Source: 02-FULL-45-11b sp041663485 (GTDB taxonomy: Bacteria; Patescibacteriota; Patescibacteriia; Buchananbacterales; UBA6539). From it: a stretch of 39,436 nt of DNA. The notes below the pieces were generated by a model that saw nothing but the letters and a program-made list of their open reading frames with translations, made no database searches and was not told the origin of the DNA. Of this stretch, positions 31,766-39,436 are shown piece after piece. Made by a program: the position numbers and the translations under genes. Where the stretch lies: assembly GCA_041663485.1 (NCBI GenBank), contig JBAYMO010000017.1, forward strand, positions 1-39,436. Reading direction: 5' to 3'. How positions within the stretch are numbered: the stretch's first letter is position 1; each line of letters opens with the position of its first letter.

Positions 31766-32869
31766 TTACCAGTCGTAATATTGGCCATTGTTCGAAAGAA
31801 CGATCCCGTTTTTCAGGAACTGCACGAATGTGTTGTTCGTGCGCTTTTCCAAAACGGGTAGCGTGTCCAGGGTATAGAAGCCCAGGACCTGACCGACAAA
31901 CGTCGCCAGGTCGATTGGCGACGCTTTATTGGTCCAGTCAACGGCGGTCGAGCCGTCGATGATCAATGTGGCGCTGTCGCCGTCGGACGGCAAAGCGACA
32001 TCCGCCCGCACGATGTGGTCGGTGGTGCCAACTCGGAAGATAACACCGACCTTGATCACATTTCCGATGGTTAGAATATTCGGAAACGTGCCAATGACCT
32101 GGCATTGAAGCGCGAGGTTGTGGGCATTGATGACGAGATCCGCGGTCGATGCGCCTGAAACGTGAGTGAATTTCCACTCCGGATACGGGGCTCCGACAGG
32201 ACGAACCGTGATGGTGGCGGGGTCGCTGTACAGCACGTTGCCGTAAGCGTCTTGCGCCACCAACTCATACTGGCCACCGTCGGCCACGACGGCATTGGAC
32301 TTGACGTATTGTTTACTGGTTGCGCCGGAAATGTCGGCGCCGTCCAACTCCCAGTGGTAAGTGATTGGACCTTCGCCGTCGGCCTCGCCAAAGAGCACGA
32401 TGCTGGACGCTTCATAAAACGTCTGCGTCCACGGTTCCTTGGTGAAAGCCAAAGACTTTCTCACCGTCAGGGTGAACGTCGGCGATTCCGTCTCAAGATT
32501 GTGCTGGGTTTTCACCCGACACGTGTAGCTGCCGGCGTCGGCCAATAAGATGTTGGTCAGCGAAAGCTCCGACGTCGTCGCACCAGTAACGCGGCCATCG
32601 TCGGTGATGGCTACGCCGTCTCGATACCACTGATACAACAACGGTAGGTCTGTGGGATCGGTCGGAGTCGCCACCACGACAGCAAACGTTTTGCTGGTGG
32701 TGGTGTAAACCGTGAACGACGCCGCTTGAGCCGGTTCGGATATGATCGGGTATTCGTCTACCCGGATTCCGATCTGGTCCTCGGGTTTGACAGTCGCGTG
32801 ATTCGGCGCACCGAAGGCCAACGGGGCCAACAGCGCAATCAACAGGGTCAGGTAACACATGGGTTTCAT
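31766..32869 (-). CDS. secreted Ig-like domain protein
   Basis: The 367-residue protein has a signal peptide (KPMCYLTLLIALLAPLAFG, cleavage probably before APNHA). Two Ig-like domains follow: one with LLYQWYRDGVAITDD and DAGSYTCRVKTQ (about 45-140) and one with ITYHWELDGADISGA and DGGQYELVAQDAYGN (about 145-220). A C-terminal region of unknown type ends NNGQYYDW. Such domains act in surface adhesion. I start at ATG 32869, eight bases after a full AGGAGG; upstream in-frame codons to 32929 lack this. It is the last gene of a two-gene transcript with the gene ending at 32953, and has no wall-sorting signal. Confidence 0.82.
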   Translation of the reverse strand: MKPMCYLTLLIALLAPLAFGAPNHATVKPEDQIGIRVDEYPIISEPAQAASFTVYTTTSKTFAVVVATPTDPTDLPLLYQWYRDGVAITDDGRVTGATTSELSLTNILLADAGSYTCRVKTQHNLETESPTFTLTVRKSLAFTKEPWTQTFYEASSIVLFGEADGEGPITYHWELDGADISGATSKQYVKSNAVVADGGQYELVAQDAYGNVLYSDPATITVRPVGAPYPEWKFTHVSGASTADLVINAHNLALQCQVIGTFPNILTIGNVIKVGVIFRVGTTDHIVRADVALPSDGDSATLIIDGSTAVDWTNKASPIDLATFVGQVLGFYTLDTLPVLEKRTNNTFVQFLKNGIVLSNNGQYYDW

Positions 32870-32952
32870 CTTCAATTCCTCCTGTTTTCGCTTTGCAGCG
32901 ATTTTCCTCAACACTCCACTCCTTTGCACCTACAGGGTGTCTAGGAGTTACG

Positions 32953-33354
32953 TTACCACGAGGAATCGGTCACTTGGACCGAGTAGGCTCCCTTATCGGC
33001 GGTAGTGCCGCCCTTAACCAACAAAGTGCTCTTGCTGGCGGCGTCAATCGGCACGCCGTCTCGTAGCCAGACATAGCCATAAGGCGGCACGCCACCTTCG
33101 ACTATCGCTTCAAGTTTGATGGCATTGCCATCATCAGTAGAAGGCACCACCAGGTCGCCGTCAAAGCTGACGGTTACTGGAATGGCTTCCAGATGAACCG
33201 TCAGTGGCTCGTTAGCGTACCACGGATGTTTGATCATCAGGACCACAGTAACCACCGCGACCCAGAACGTGAGAAAAAAAAGCGTGTTTTTTGGGCCGGG
33301 TACGCGCATGGGCGGAACCCTTCTTCCTGTAAATACTCTTCTTCTTGCGAACAT
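32953..33354 (-). CDS. membrane-anchored single Ig-like domain protein
   Basis: The protein (133 residues) has a basic N-terminus (FARRRVFTGRRVPP), one membrane anchor (TLFFLTFWVAVVTVVLMI, about 24-41) and one Ig-like module with VPPYGYVWLRDGVPID and DKGAYSVQVTDSSW at the very end. The N-terminal anchor would leave the module outside the cell. Start codon is uncertain: ATG 33354 has AAGGA about ten bases upstream, while ATG 33309 has AGAAGG at about nine and would begin closer to the anchor. It shares its ending YSVxVTDS with the gene ending at 33624, a sign of module duplication. Confidence 0.72.
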   Translation of the reverse strand: MFARRRVFTGRRVPPMRVPGPKNTLFFLTFWVAVVTVVLMIKHPWYANEPLTVHLEAIPVTVSFDGDLVVPSTDDGNAIKLEAIVEGGVPPYGYVWLRDGVPIDAASKSTLLVKGGTTADKGAYSVQVTDSSW

Positions 33355-33479
33355 GGCTGGCCTGTCCTTTCGTTTCAACCTTGGGTTAAACTTCTCGCGC
33401 ACCTTGGCGTTAGAAGTTGACTTAAAAATCAAAAGATCGTGCAAAAAAGGCATAATAGGCACAATTTTTGCAATATATA

Positions 33480-33508
33480 ATACTACTACATTTATTGATT
33501 TTTGTCAA
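33480..33508 (-). promoter_or_regulatory. promoter of the two-gene Ig unit
   Basis: On the minus strand a perfect TTGACA (33508-33503), a 17-base spacer and TAGTAT (33485-33480). It lies in an AT-rich pocket inside the GC-rich island. Confidence 0.75.
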
Positions 33509-33520
33509 GTTTTAAAGGTA

Positions 33521-33560
33521 AAAAAAACTGGGCGGGGGTACATGAAACTCCCGCCCAAAG
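33521..33560 (-). terminator. terminator of the three-gene Ig/lipoprotein unit
   Basis: Minus strand GGGCGGG / CCCGCCC form a stem followed by AGTTTTTTT. It ends the unit that includes the gene at 33624-34838. Confidence 0.88.
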
Positions 33561-33623
33561 GCATTTGGCCAATTTCAGCTTAGATTGTCTCTAGCCGATT
33601 TCGGACCATGAAATGAACAATCG

Positions 33624-34838
33624 TTACGGATTGGAATCCGTAACGTTCACCGAGTAGAGCCCTTCGTCGTCGTTGGTGGCTTCCTCCACGGTAATGGAAG
33701 CCTCGTCGGGCGCGCCAATGGGCGTCCCATCAAGCGTCCACTCGTAGTGGTAGGGCTCGACGCCGCCCGTCACTACCGCGGTGATGGTCACCAAATTGGG
33801 CTCGGGACCACCGGCCGGCGCGATGTGAACCCACTTGCCGCCGTTCTCGTCCACGGCAACAGGTTCGGAGGTGAAGGTGACTGACAACAGGCCATTGATT
33901 GTCAGCGTCGCCGTCGCCGACGTTACGCTGCCGACAATGTTGGTAGCGACGCAGTAAATCGTACCGGCGTCCGCTTCGGCGACGGACGCGATACTGAAGG
34001 TATTACTGTCGCTGCCGACCGCTATACCGTTTTGGTACCACTGGTAACTGATTTCGGGTGTGCCCGTGGTCGCGACGGTAAAGCTTGCGGCTTGGCCGAG
34101 ATCGACGCAAATATTGTCGGGGTCATCGGTGAAAACGACGGGGTCGTTTACCGAGACCACGACTGCATTCGTCGAAATGGTTGCGGCCGGGCTAGCACTG
34201 TCCGTTACGCTGGCCGTGTACGTACCTTCCATGGCCTCGGCAATGTTGGCCAAGGTGAAGGTCGTCTGATCGCCGGCGCCGCCAATTTCCACGCCGCCCT
34301 TTTGCCAAATGACGGTGTACGGGGCTGTCCCACCGGAGACGGAGACAGCGAAATTGATCGACGACTCGGGATTGACGGCAACGATACCGGCGGTGGCAAC
34401 GGGGTTGGATGACAGAGTTGCCGTCAGCGCGCCGCCAACGGTCACGGTGGCATGCGCCGAAGTGACAGACGAATACATTCCAGCCGGAATCGCGGGGTTA
34501 ACCACGTTCCGGCATTCAACCCAGTACTCCCCAGCGTCATTCGCGCTGGCGGCTGTGATGGTGTAGCTTTCGTCCGTTTCCCCGGAGATCACCGTGCCGT
34601 CGTGTACCCATACGATGTCATACGGTGCCGTGCCGCTGAGCGTGACGCTCATCGTCAGCGTGCCGTTCAGGTCAACGTTGCCGCCGACCGGCCCGGTTTC
34701 GATGACGACCGCGTCCCAGATGTCAACGTAAATGGCAACGGTGGGCGCAGCGTGGTGCGGGGCGGCGAAAGCGATGGTGGGCATGACCGCAATAATGGCG
34801 GCGAAAGCGATGGTGAGACTCAGGTTCATTTTCTTCAT
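33624..34838 (-). CDS. secreted four-Ig-domain protein
   Basis: The 404-residue protein has a signal peptide (KKMNLSLTIAFAAIIAVMPTI, cleavage at AFA-AP) and mature N-terminus APHHAAP, similar to APNHA in the protein ending at 31766. Four Ig-like modules follow, each with the W-x-x-x-G core and a D-x-G-x-Y turn: YDIVWVHDG...NDAGEYWVEC, YTVIWQKGG...AMEGTYTASV, ISYQWYQNG...ADAGTIYCVA and YHYEWTLDG...DDEGLYSVNV. The protein ends right after the last strand (VTDSNP). The ATG at 34838 has AAGGA nine bases upstream; longer in-frame starts precede the signal peptide and are unlikely. Probable surface adhesin or matrix protein. Confidence 0.84.
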   Translation of the reverse strand: MKKMNLSLTIAFAAIIAVMPTIAFAAPHHAAPTVAIYVDIWDAVVIETGPVGGNVDLNGTLTMSVTLSGTAPYDIVWVHDGTVISGETDESYTITAASANDAGEYWVECRNVVNPAIPAGMYSSVTSAHATVTVGGALTATLSSNPVATAGIVAVNPESSINFAVSVSGGTAPYTVIWQKGGVEIGGAGDQTTFTLANIAEAMEGTYTASVTDSASPAATISTNAVVVSVNDPVVFTDDPDNICVDLGQAASFTVATTGTPEISYQWYQNGIAVGSDSNTFSIASVAEADAGTIYCVATNIVGSVTSATATLTINGLLSVTFTSEPVAVDENGGKWVHIAPAGGPEPNLVTITAVVTGGVEPYHYEWTLDGTPIGAPDEASITVEEATNDDEGLYSVNVTDSNP

Positions 34839-34911
34839 GGTTTCTGATCCTTCTTCTTTTGAGACCTGCACCTTGCAAGGCCTCTTCTTGCTCTTGTCCT
34901 GTATCAACAGA

Positions 34912-34937
34912 GTTGCGGCTCAACAGTGAACCGCAAC
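34912..34937. repeat. hairpin between two island genes
   Basis: GTTGCGG / CCGCAAC, a 7-bp stem in the gap between the 744-residue lipoprotein gene and the four-Ig gene. No T-run follows, so it may modulate processing or readthrough rather than terminate. Confidence 0.5.
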
Positions 34938-34955
34938 CTCGAACCTCGGGGGTGA

Positions 34956-37190
34956 TTATTGGCCGATGACTGTCCGAAGGATTTCGGACATGTTGATCAC
35001 GCCTTTTTGACAGGGCTGTGCCAAGCGCTTACTTCCGCTGTCATCCGTGACTATACAGAAATAATTACCTTGTTCCGCCTCTGTGGCGCTGGGGAAGCTG
35101 AGTGTGGCTGTGTTCTGACCACCAACCACCCAGACATCCGAGGTCACGTACTTATACCACTGGTATGAGTACGGCGGGACACCTCCTGCCGCTTCCAGCG
35201 TGACATAAACCGGATCGCCAGGTCTGGCACCGGTTGACATCGGCTGGACGGCAATAAAGAGTTCGTTCCCGCTGAGCGTGGCGAAATTCGCCACCAACGA
35301 CTTGCTGGCAGTCATCGTTACCTTGATCGGGTTTTGGGTAGCACCTTCCGGCACATCCGTACCCGACCAATGGTCGAAACGATAACCTGCCATTGGCAGG
35401 GCCACAATTTCAACCTCGGTGGCGGGGTTGTATATACCGCCTTCGGGGTTGGGAATGGCCACGCCAGTGCCGCTTGGGGACGAGTCGAGCGTCAGGCTGT
35501 ATTGCGTCCCGGGTGTACCGGTAAGCTTGAATACGGCTTGGATCGCTACGTCTTTATCCATCGTTACCCACAGGGGATTACGATGGATGTTGGCCGCGGT
35601 GACGTCACCCTGCCACTTCTCGAAGGTCCAGCCAGTAAGGCCTCCGGCCATGAGCTGGACTTGCGTGCCTGTTTGGTATAGCCAGCCACCGGGCATGGCC
35701 TTTACCGTTCCGCCGCCTTCGACACTAGCATACAGGTTGTACGCTTCAATGCCGTTGACTACGTATAGGTAAGCCAAATTCGACGGTTGCTGTCCCATCT
35801 GATTCGTGGCAATGCACTGGATGGCCTTGCCGGAATCAGACAGTTGGACGTTTGAAATGGTCAACGTTGACGCATTCCCGTTGGTAACGGGGTCGCCACC
35901 GTAAAACCATTGCAACGTCGGAGTCGGCTCGCCGGAAACTTCAACCGAGAAGTTGACATCGCTGCCAACCGCCACGGTCTGGGAAATCGGCTGCGAGGTA
36001 AACTGAGGCGCTTCTCCACCGCCGTTACCCAGATAGTTCAGCAACCAACTGCCGTTGGTTTCCTGAATTACCTGAAAGTCTTCGGTGGCGGTCTGAAGTG
36101 TAATAAACGCGTTGTCGTAGTAAATCGCGTTTATTTCCACTTCAGTGGTTAGAAGCGGGGACACGATCGTACTCTTGGCGGTACCATCCGCACCTTGCAG
36201 CGCGTAGGTTTTTTCTTCGCCAAAAGGACCAAGCCCTGTCAGGGAGATTTCTGCCTGAATTGTCGCTCCGGGGTAAGCCGGATTGACATAGATCGCGTCC
36301 GGTCGTGTCGGGTCCGTCGTTATGGCTTTCACCAAATAGACGTAGTCCGAATCGTCCGCCGCGTTCTGCAGGCGCAGTCCGAGTCGCGTGCACTCATCAA
36401 TGGTCACACCGACTGGAATGCCGGGGGCCGCTTGGCAGAGTGCCGTGCCGGGCGTCAAAGCAATGGTGAGAATGTCCTGTTCGGGCACCACCTGGAGGAT
36501 CCAGGGGATATCATTGCCGTCGCAGATTTCCTCACCGTCGCCGCCATTCTCCGAAAACTTGGCCGTGATGGCCATGTCGGCGTTGACCAGGACTTTTGTC
36601 TGGGATTGGTTGGGGGATTGCACCCCTTCACCTTCCCAAGAAACAAAAGTCCAGTCATCGGCCGGTATGGCCTCAATGTTAATGAGCGATCCGGCCAAAA
36701 CGTTTATAGTTTTGCCGGCTTCAGGCACGGTTGTGCCTTGCCCTTCAACATTGATGGTCAGAGAAACCGTAGCGCCATTCGCAACCCACTGAAAGGACCG
36801 CGCCTGGCTCCAGCCCTCCACCTGACCGACAAATTGGTAACTCTCGTTAGCCAATTCGCCGATGTCGGTGAATTGCGGGATTTCGTACTGGAACGGACTT
36901 TCGGCCGAGGTTTTGCCCTCGGCAACGATTTCGGTGGTTCCCGATGTGGTTGCCACCGTAACCGCGCCTTCGACAAGTTTGCCGTCGGCCATGGCTACGG
37001 TAGTTTCGGCCACGACCGAGGCCGACGTGCCATCATTGGGGATCATTTGATTATCCCATATGACGTCAACGCGTTTCATTTCGTTGCCGGTGGAATCGAG
37101 GAACTTGAGGCTGAGGTTGGTGCTTTCCGGCTTTTGACAGCCAGCCAACACCATAACCAAAAGCAGGGGAATCAGCAGTAGTCTGCACAT
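34956..37190 (-). CDS. large lipoprotein with InlB-type repeats and Ig-like domains
   Basis: The signal peptide ends in a lipobox LAGC (RLLLIPLLLVMVLAGCQKP), so Cys17 should be lipidated. The 744-residue protein has three divergent InlB B-repeat-like units (FVSWEGEGVQ..., FEKWQGDVTA..., FDHWSGTDVP...) with the usual F-x-x-W-x-G core and a final I/V-x-A-x-F. Ig-like domains are at about 390-470 (TLQWFYGGDPV, DSGKAIQCIA) and near the C-terminus (SYQWYKYVTSD, EQGNYFCIVTDD). The architecture is that of surface adhesins. An AAGGAGG lies nine bases before the ATG. It is co-directional with the small lipoprotein upstream, 40 bases away. Confidence 0.85.
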   Translation of the reverse strand: MCRLLLIPLLLVMVLAGCQKPESTNLSLKFLDSTGNEMKRVDVIWDNQMIPNDGTSASVVAETTVAMADGKLVEGAVTVATTSGTTEIVAEGKTSAESPFQYEIPQFTDIGELANESYQFVGQVEGWSQARSFQWVANGATVSLTINVEGQGTTVPEAGKTINVLAGSLINIEAIPADDWTFVSWEGEGVQSPNQSQTKVLVNADMAITAKFSENGGDGEEICDGNDIPWILQVVPEQDILTIALTPGTALCQAAPGIPVGVTIDECTRLGLRLQNAADDSDYVYLVKAITTDPTRPDAIYVNPAYPGATIQAEISLTGLGPFGEEKTYALQGADGTAKSTIVSPLLTTEVEINAIYYDNAFITLQTATEDFQVIQETNGSWLLNYLGNGGGEAPQFTSQPISQTVAVGSDVNFSVEVSGEPTPTLQWFYGGDPVTNGNASTLTISNVQLSDSGKAIQCIATNQMGQQPSNLAYLYVVNGIEAYNLYASVEGGGTVKAMPGGWLYQTGTQVQLMAGGLTGWTFEKWQGDVTAANIHRNPLWVTMDKDVAIQAVFKLTGTPGTQYSLTLDSSPSGTGVAIPNPEGGIYNPATEVEIVALPMAGYRFDHWSGTDVPEGATQNPIKVTMTASKSLVANFATLSGNELFIAVQPMSTGARPGDPVYVTLEAAGGVPPYSYQWYKYVTSDVWVVGGQNTATLSFPSATEAEQGNYFCIVTDDSGSKRLAQPCQKGVINMSEILRTVIGQ

Positions 37191-37229
37191 GGTGGTGTGC
37201 CTCCTTATGTTTTGGATGCTCGCGCATCC

Positions 37230-37712
37230 TCATTTCTCTTCGGGGATTTCGGGGATTGCCGTGAAGCTCGCATGAGCCGTCCACAGCGTCTCGTCATGAT
37301 ACGGCCCCGGCAGTATAAATACCGCCGAAACCTCGGACTGGAATTCGCTAACAAGGGGTTGCCCCAACGTGTCGCGAACCAGTTTCGAAACATAAATAAC
37401 GTCGCCTGCGTCCGCGTGCCCTTCGTCGAGCACATAAGCGAACCCGTCGGCATTATCGGTGGCGGTTACCGTGTAGTCGAATTCCCTTCGACTACTGTCT
37501 TCGGCGACTACACTGGAGAATTGCTCCACCAGCACCGTCGCTTCAAGAGGGATGATCACAAGCTGATTCGTTTCGACTATGGGTACGCTGTAGAGGTACC
37601 CATTATTCGAGTAAAAATCAACTTGAAGGTCAATTTGATTGGGCGCTTCGCAGCCCCCAATCAGCATGACCACCATGGTCAACCCAAAAACCATCAGAAC
37701 CCTATTTCGCAT
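37230..37712 (-). CDS. small lipoprotein
   Basis: The 160-residue protein has a signal peptide with lipobox IGGC (RNRVLMVFGLTMVVMLIGGCE). The mature part is beta-rich and acidic and ends EIPEEK; I recognise no domain. Parts such as VETNQLVIIPLEATVLVEQF resemble the early region of the 744-residue neighbour (fixed order of polar beta segments), but not clearly enough to call homology. The ATG at 37712 has AAGGAG seven bases upstream; the frame extends to 37781 without signals. It is the first gene of the three-gene unit. Confidence 0.8.
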   Translation of the reverse strand: MRNRVLMVFGLTMVVMLIGGCEAPNQIDLQVDFYSNNGYLYSVPIVETNQLVIIPLEATVLVEQFSSVVAEDSSRREFDYTVTATDNADGFAYVLDEGHADAGDVIYVSKLVRDTLGQPLVSEFQSEVSAVFILPGPYHDETLWTAHASFTAIPEIPEEK

Positions 37713-37887
37713 TGCACGTCTCCTTTTCGTCTGAGCCCTTGGCTCGTTTTCGATTTTTCTATTCGTACTCACATCCCACACCAGTGAGAGCGAGTTTTTT
37801 CTCTAAACTAATACTCAAATTATCAAAGTTCTTTTGATACCTATTTTTCGGAAATTAAACAGAAATAATGATTCTGCTTAATAGGAC

Positions 37888-37916
37888 ACGTTAACATATT
37901 TACTAAAAAAAGTCAA
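37888..37916 (-). promoter_or_regulatory. possible promoter of the three-gene lipoprotein/Ig unit
   Basis: Minus strand TTGACT (37916-37911), a 17-base spacer and a poor TAACGT (37893-37888). It is the best candidate in the AT-rich gap. Confidence 0.35.
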
Positions 37917-37938
37917 GGTTTTGATGTTTTGTGGCTTT

Positions 37939-37967
37939 TTGACATAAATAGACTTTTGTTTTATAAA
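37939..37967 (+). promoter_or_regulatory. upstream promoter of the surface protein gene
   Basis: Perfect TTGACA (37939-37944), a 17-base spacer and TATAAA (37962-37967). First of two tandem promoters. Confidence 0.72.
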
Positions 37968-38016
37968 ATTTTTTTTAATTGATTTTTTATTTTTTTATTG
38001 TTGATTTAGGTCACCC

Positions 38017-38045
38017 TTGACAAAATATTCATTTTGAGCTAATAT
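38017..38045 (+). promoter_or_regulatory. proximal promoter of the surface protein gene
   Basis: Perfect TTGACA (38017-38022), a 17-base spacer and TAATAT (38040-38045), giving a leader of roughly 50 bases before the ATG at 38103. The 320-base gap between the divergent genes otherwise holds only AT-rich DNA. Confidence 0.75.
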
Positions 38046-38102
38046 GATTGATACTTAATTTATTATATTTTTAATGAAACAAGCATTTAATCACTAAAAA
38101 AT

Positions 38103-39436
38103 ATGACTAAAACAAGAAAAATGAGAATTTCAGTAAAGCAGGAAAATTGGCTCAAGAAAGCCATTTCTTCGACATTGGTTGTGGCCATTGTCTTTATTGC
38201 TGGTGGTTTTACCGCCGTTGAGCAGGCTTTAGCTGCTCCATCATTAAATACTTACCGCCTAACCTTTTCGGGTTCAAACAATCAAAATCCTGATGCCGCG
38301 ATTGATTCAGCCGGTAATGTTTCTGCTGTCTACGAAAGAAGCGGCATGATTTACTACAAACAAAACCGTCAGACTGAAGAAGCGGTGATCGCGGGTACTA
38401 ACCCGGCCATGGCTTTAGACAATGCCGGTAATGTTCACGTAGTCTTTATCTCTTCCGGCACTTTTGTTAAATACATTGAAAAGACTGCCGCTGGTTGGCA
38501 GCCGGCCGTTGACATCGGTTCCGGTTCCCAAGCCGATATTACCGTTGATGCTTCCGGTAAGGTTTATTTAGCCTTAATCAGAACCGAATCAGACGGTTAC
38601 AGTGATTTACTTTACATCAACAATACTTCCGGTGATTTTAACTCAGCTACTCCGGAAATCGTTGAAGACGGTAAATTAGACGGTGCTTTAACTACCAACT
38701 ATACTGATCCGACCATCAAAATTGATGGCGCGGGTAAATATCATATTGCTTACTTAAACACTACCTATACTGGTGATCCGACCAGTTCCGCTAAATACGT
38801 TCAGGTTAAAACCAATGCCGCTGATGGTAATTCCGTTTCCGACAACTTAGGTTACACTTCCACCGGTATTTTAAGTGCCAATAGCTTAGTGCTCAATGGT
38901 ACTACCGCTGAAGTAATTTATGTGGCCGACGTCTCCGCGGTTTATTTAGCTAAAATTACGGCCAGCGCTTCCTGGGATGTTTCCACGGTTGTCGCGGGTG
39001 GTGGCTCTAAACCAACCTTAGCCTTAAACGGCGTTGATCCGTCTGTAACTTATGAATTCAGCGGTAACGTAGTTTATGATGAAGATAATGGTTCTGGTTT
39101 TGGCGCTCAAGTTGACGTTGATACTTCAAGCAACAATCCGGTGGTAGTATTGAATTCAACCAACAAATATGTCTATTATGTCAAATCAGGCGATATCTAT
39201 TTAGCCACTGACAAAAATATTATTGATCAAAATCCTCCGGTTATTTCCGGTGTCATAGACGGCAATACTTATACTTCAGCCGTTACCATTACTTATACTG
39301 ACGCGGAAAACGAAGGCCCGGTTACTGCTACTTTAGATGGCGCGGCCTTTGCCTCCGGTGATAGCGTTAATACCAATGGTGCTCATACCTTAGTGGTAAC
39401 TGATGCCGCTGGTAATACCGCGACGGTGAGCTTTAC
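38103..39436 (+). CDS. large secreted surface protein, 3'-partial
   Basis: The frame is open from ATG 38103 to the window end (444 codons visible). The N-terminus is a long signal peptide: basic region (KTRKMRISVKQENWLKKA), hydrophobic core (TLVVAIVFIAGGFTAV) and a QALAA cleavage site around residue 44. Residues 50-370 contain repeated strands of the form D-x-x-G-N-V (DSAGNVSAVYERSG, DNAGNVHVVFISSG, DASGKVYLALI, DGAGKYHIAYL), typical of beta-propeller-like repeats. The last visible part (NPPVISGVIDGNTY through HTLVVTDAAGNTATVSF) is a bacterial Ig-like domain. Codon use and composition are AT-leaning, host-like, and no SD is present, unlike the neighbouring island. Function as envelope or adhesion protein is inferred. 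Confidence 0.88.
   Translation, partial: MTKTRKMRISVKQENWLKKAISSTLVVAIVFIAGGFTAVEQALAAPSLNTYRLTFSGSNNQNPDAAIDSAGNVSAVYERSGMIYYKQNRQTEEAVIAGTNPAMALDNAGNVHVVFISSGTFVKYIEKTAAGWQPAVDIGSGSQADITVDASGKVYLALIRTESDGYSDLLYINNTSGDFNSATPEIVEDGKLDGALTTNYTDPTIKIDGAGKYHIAYLNTTYTGDPTSSAKYVQVKTNAADGNSVSDNLGYTSTGILSANSLVLNGTTAEVIYVADVSAVYLAKITASASWDVSTVVAGGGSKPTLALNGVDPSVTYEFSGNVVYDEDNGSGFGAQVDVDTSSNNPVVVLNSTNKYVYYVKSGDIYLATDKNIIDQNPPVISGVIDGNTYTSAVTITYTDAENEGPVTATLDGAAFASGDSVNTNGAHTLVVTDAAGNTATVSF

Noticed and set aside
36195..37181. 328-codon plus-strand frame opposite the 744-residue lipoprotein
   Set aside because: GC-rich DNA yields long antisense frames; the minus frame has a signal peptide, domains and SD, the plus frame has none.
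31691..37800. transposon or integrase carrying the GC-rich island
   Set aside because: No transposase, integrase, terminal inverted repeats or flanking direct repeats were seen at either edge.

Overview
The window looks like a chromosomal piece of an AT-rich bacterium, most probably of the Candidate Phyla Radiation (Patescibacteria). This is inferred from several lineage-typical traits seen together: a MurF-like ligase lacking the N-terminal domain, a very short HrcA, a small-genome mix of translation, division and chaperone genes, a membrane-anchored VirD4/TraG-like ATPase with a small acidic partner, single-domain GIY-YIG nuclease, and core genes that mostly lack a Shine-Dalgarno (SD) sequence. 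TGA is used as an ordinary stop, so the standard bacterial code applies.

Layout. 1-4429: division and wall cluster rsmH (cut by the window edge), ftsL-like, ftsI and murF, closed by a terminator. 4503-8036: cysS, a family-28 glycolipid glycosyltransferase and a tRNA-dihydrouridine synthase. 8073-13439: corA, divergent from an acidic protein plus secretion-type ATPase, then a methyltransferase and a hypothetical. 13471-16228, minus strand: rpmE, prfA, prmC and a membrane protein. 16262-21868: heat-shock block with a promoter carrying a perfect CIRCE operator, then hrcA, grpE, hsp20, dnaK, dnaJ, with two GC-rich orphan genes wedged in. 21874-31676: membrane proteins, a Nudix hydrolase, tRNA-Glu(CTC), a coiled-coil membrane protein, an HlyD/MacA-like adaptor, FtsW/RodA, a zinc-ribbon protein, bL25, dnaX, a GIY-YIG cassette, tRNA-Gln(CTG), class II aldolase and YbaB. 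31691-37712: a GC-rich minus-strand island of five secreted, membrane-anchored or lipid-anchored proteins with Ig-like and InlB-like repeats. 38103 to the end: a large secreted AT-rich host-style surface protein that runs off the window.

Three signals stand out. First, DnaJ has HPH in place of the near-invariant HPD of its J-domain, and the DnaK encoded next to it has Gln at the position of the arginine that normally contacts that Asp (E. coli R167). This looks like a co-evolved, rewired Hsp70-J-protein interface. Second, both tRNA genes are preceded by a broken copy of their own 5' part, interrupted in the D-arm region by GC-rich palindromes; at tRNA-Gln the broken and intact copies bracket a GIY-YIG nuclease gene. 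This suggests a mobile palindrome/nuclease system that targets tRNA 5' ends. Third, the window is a mosaic of two expression styles: AT-rich core genes without SD and often effectively leaderless, against GC-rich islets with strong SDs and their own terminators, which look acquired.

All calls come from reading the sequence and translations by eye. Family names rest on motifs, not on database searches.
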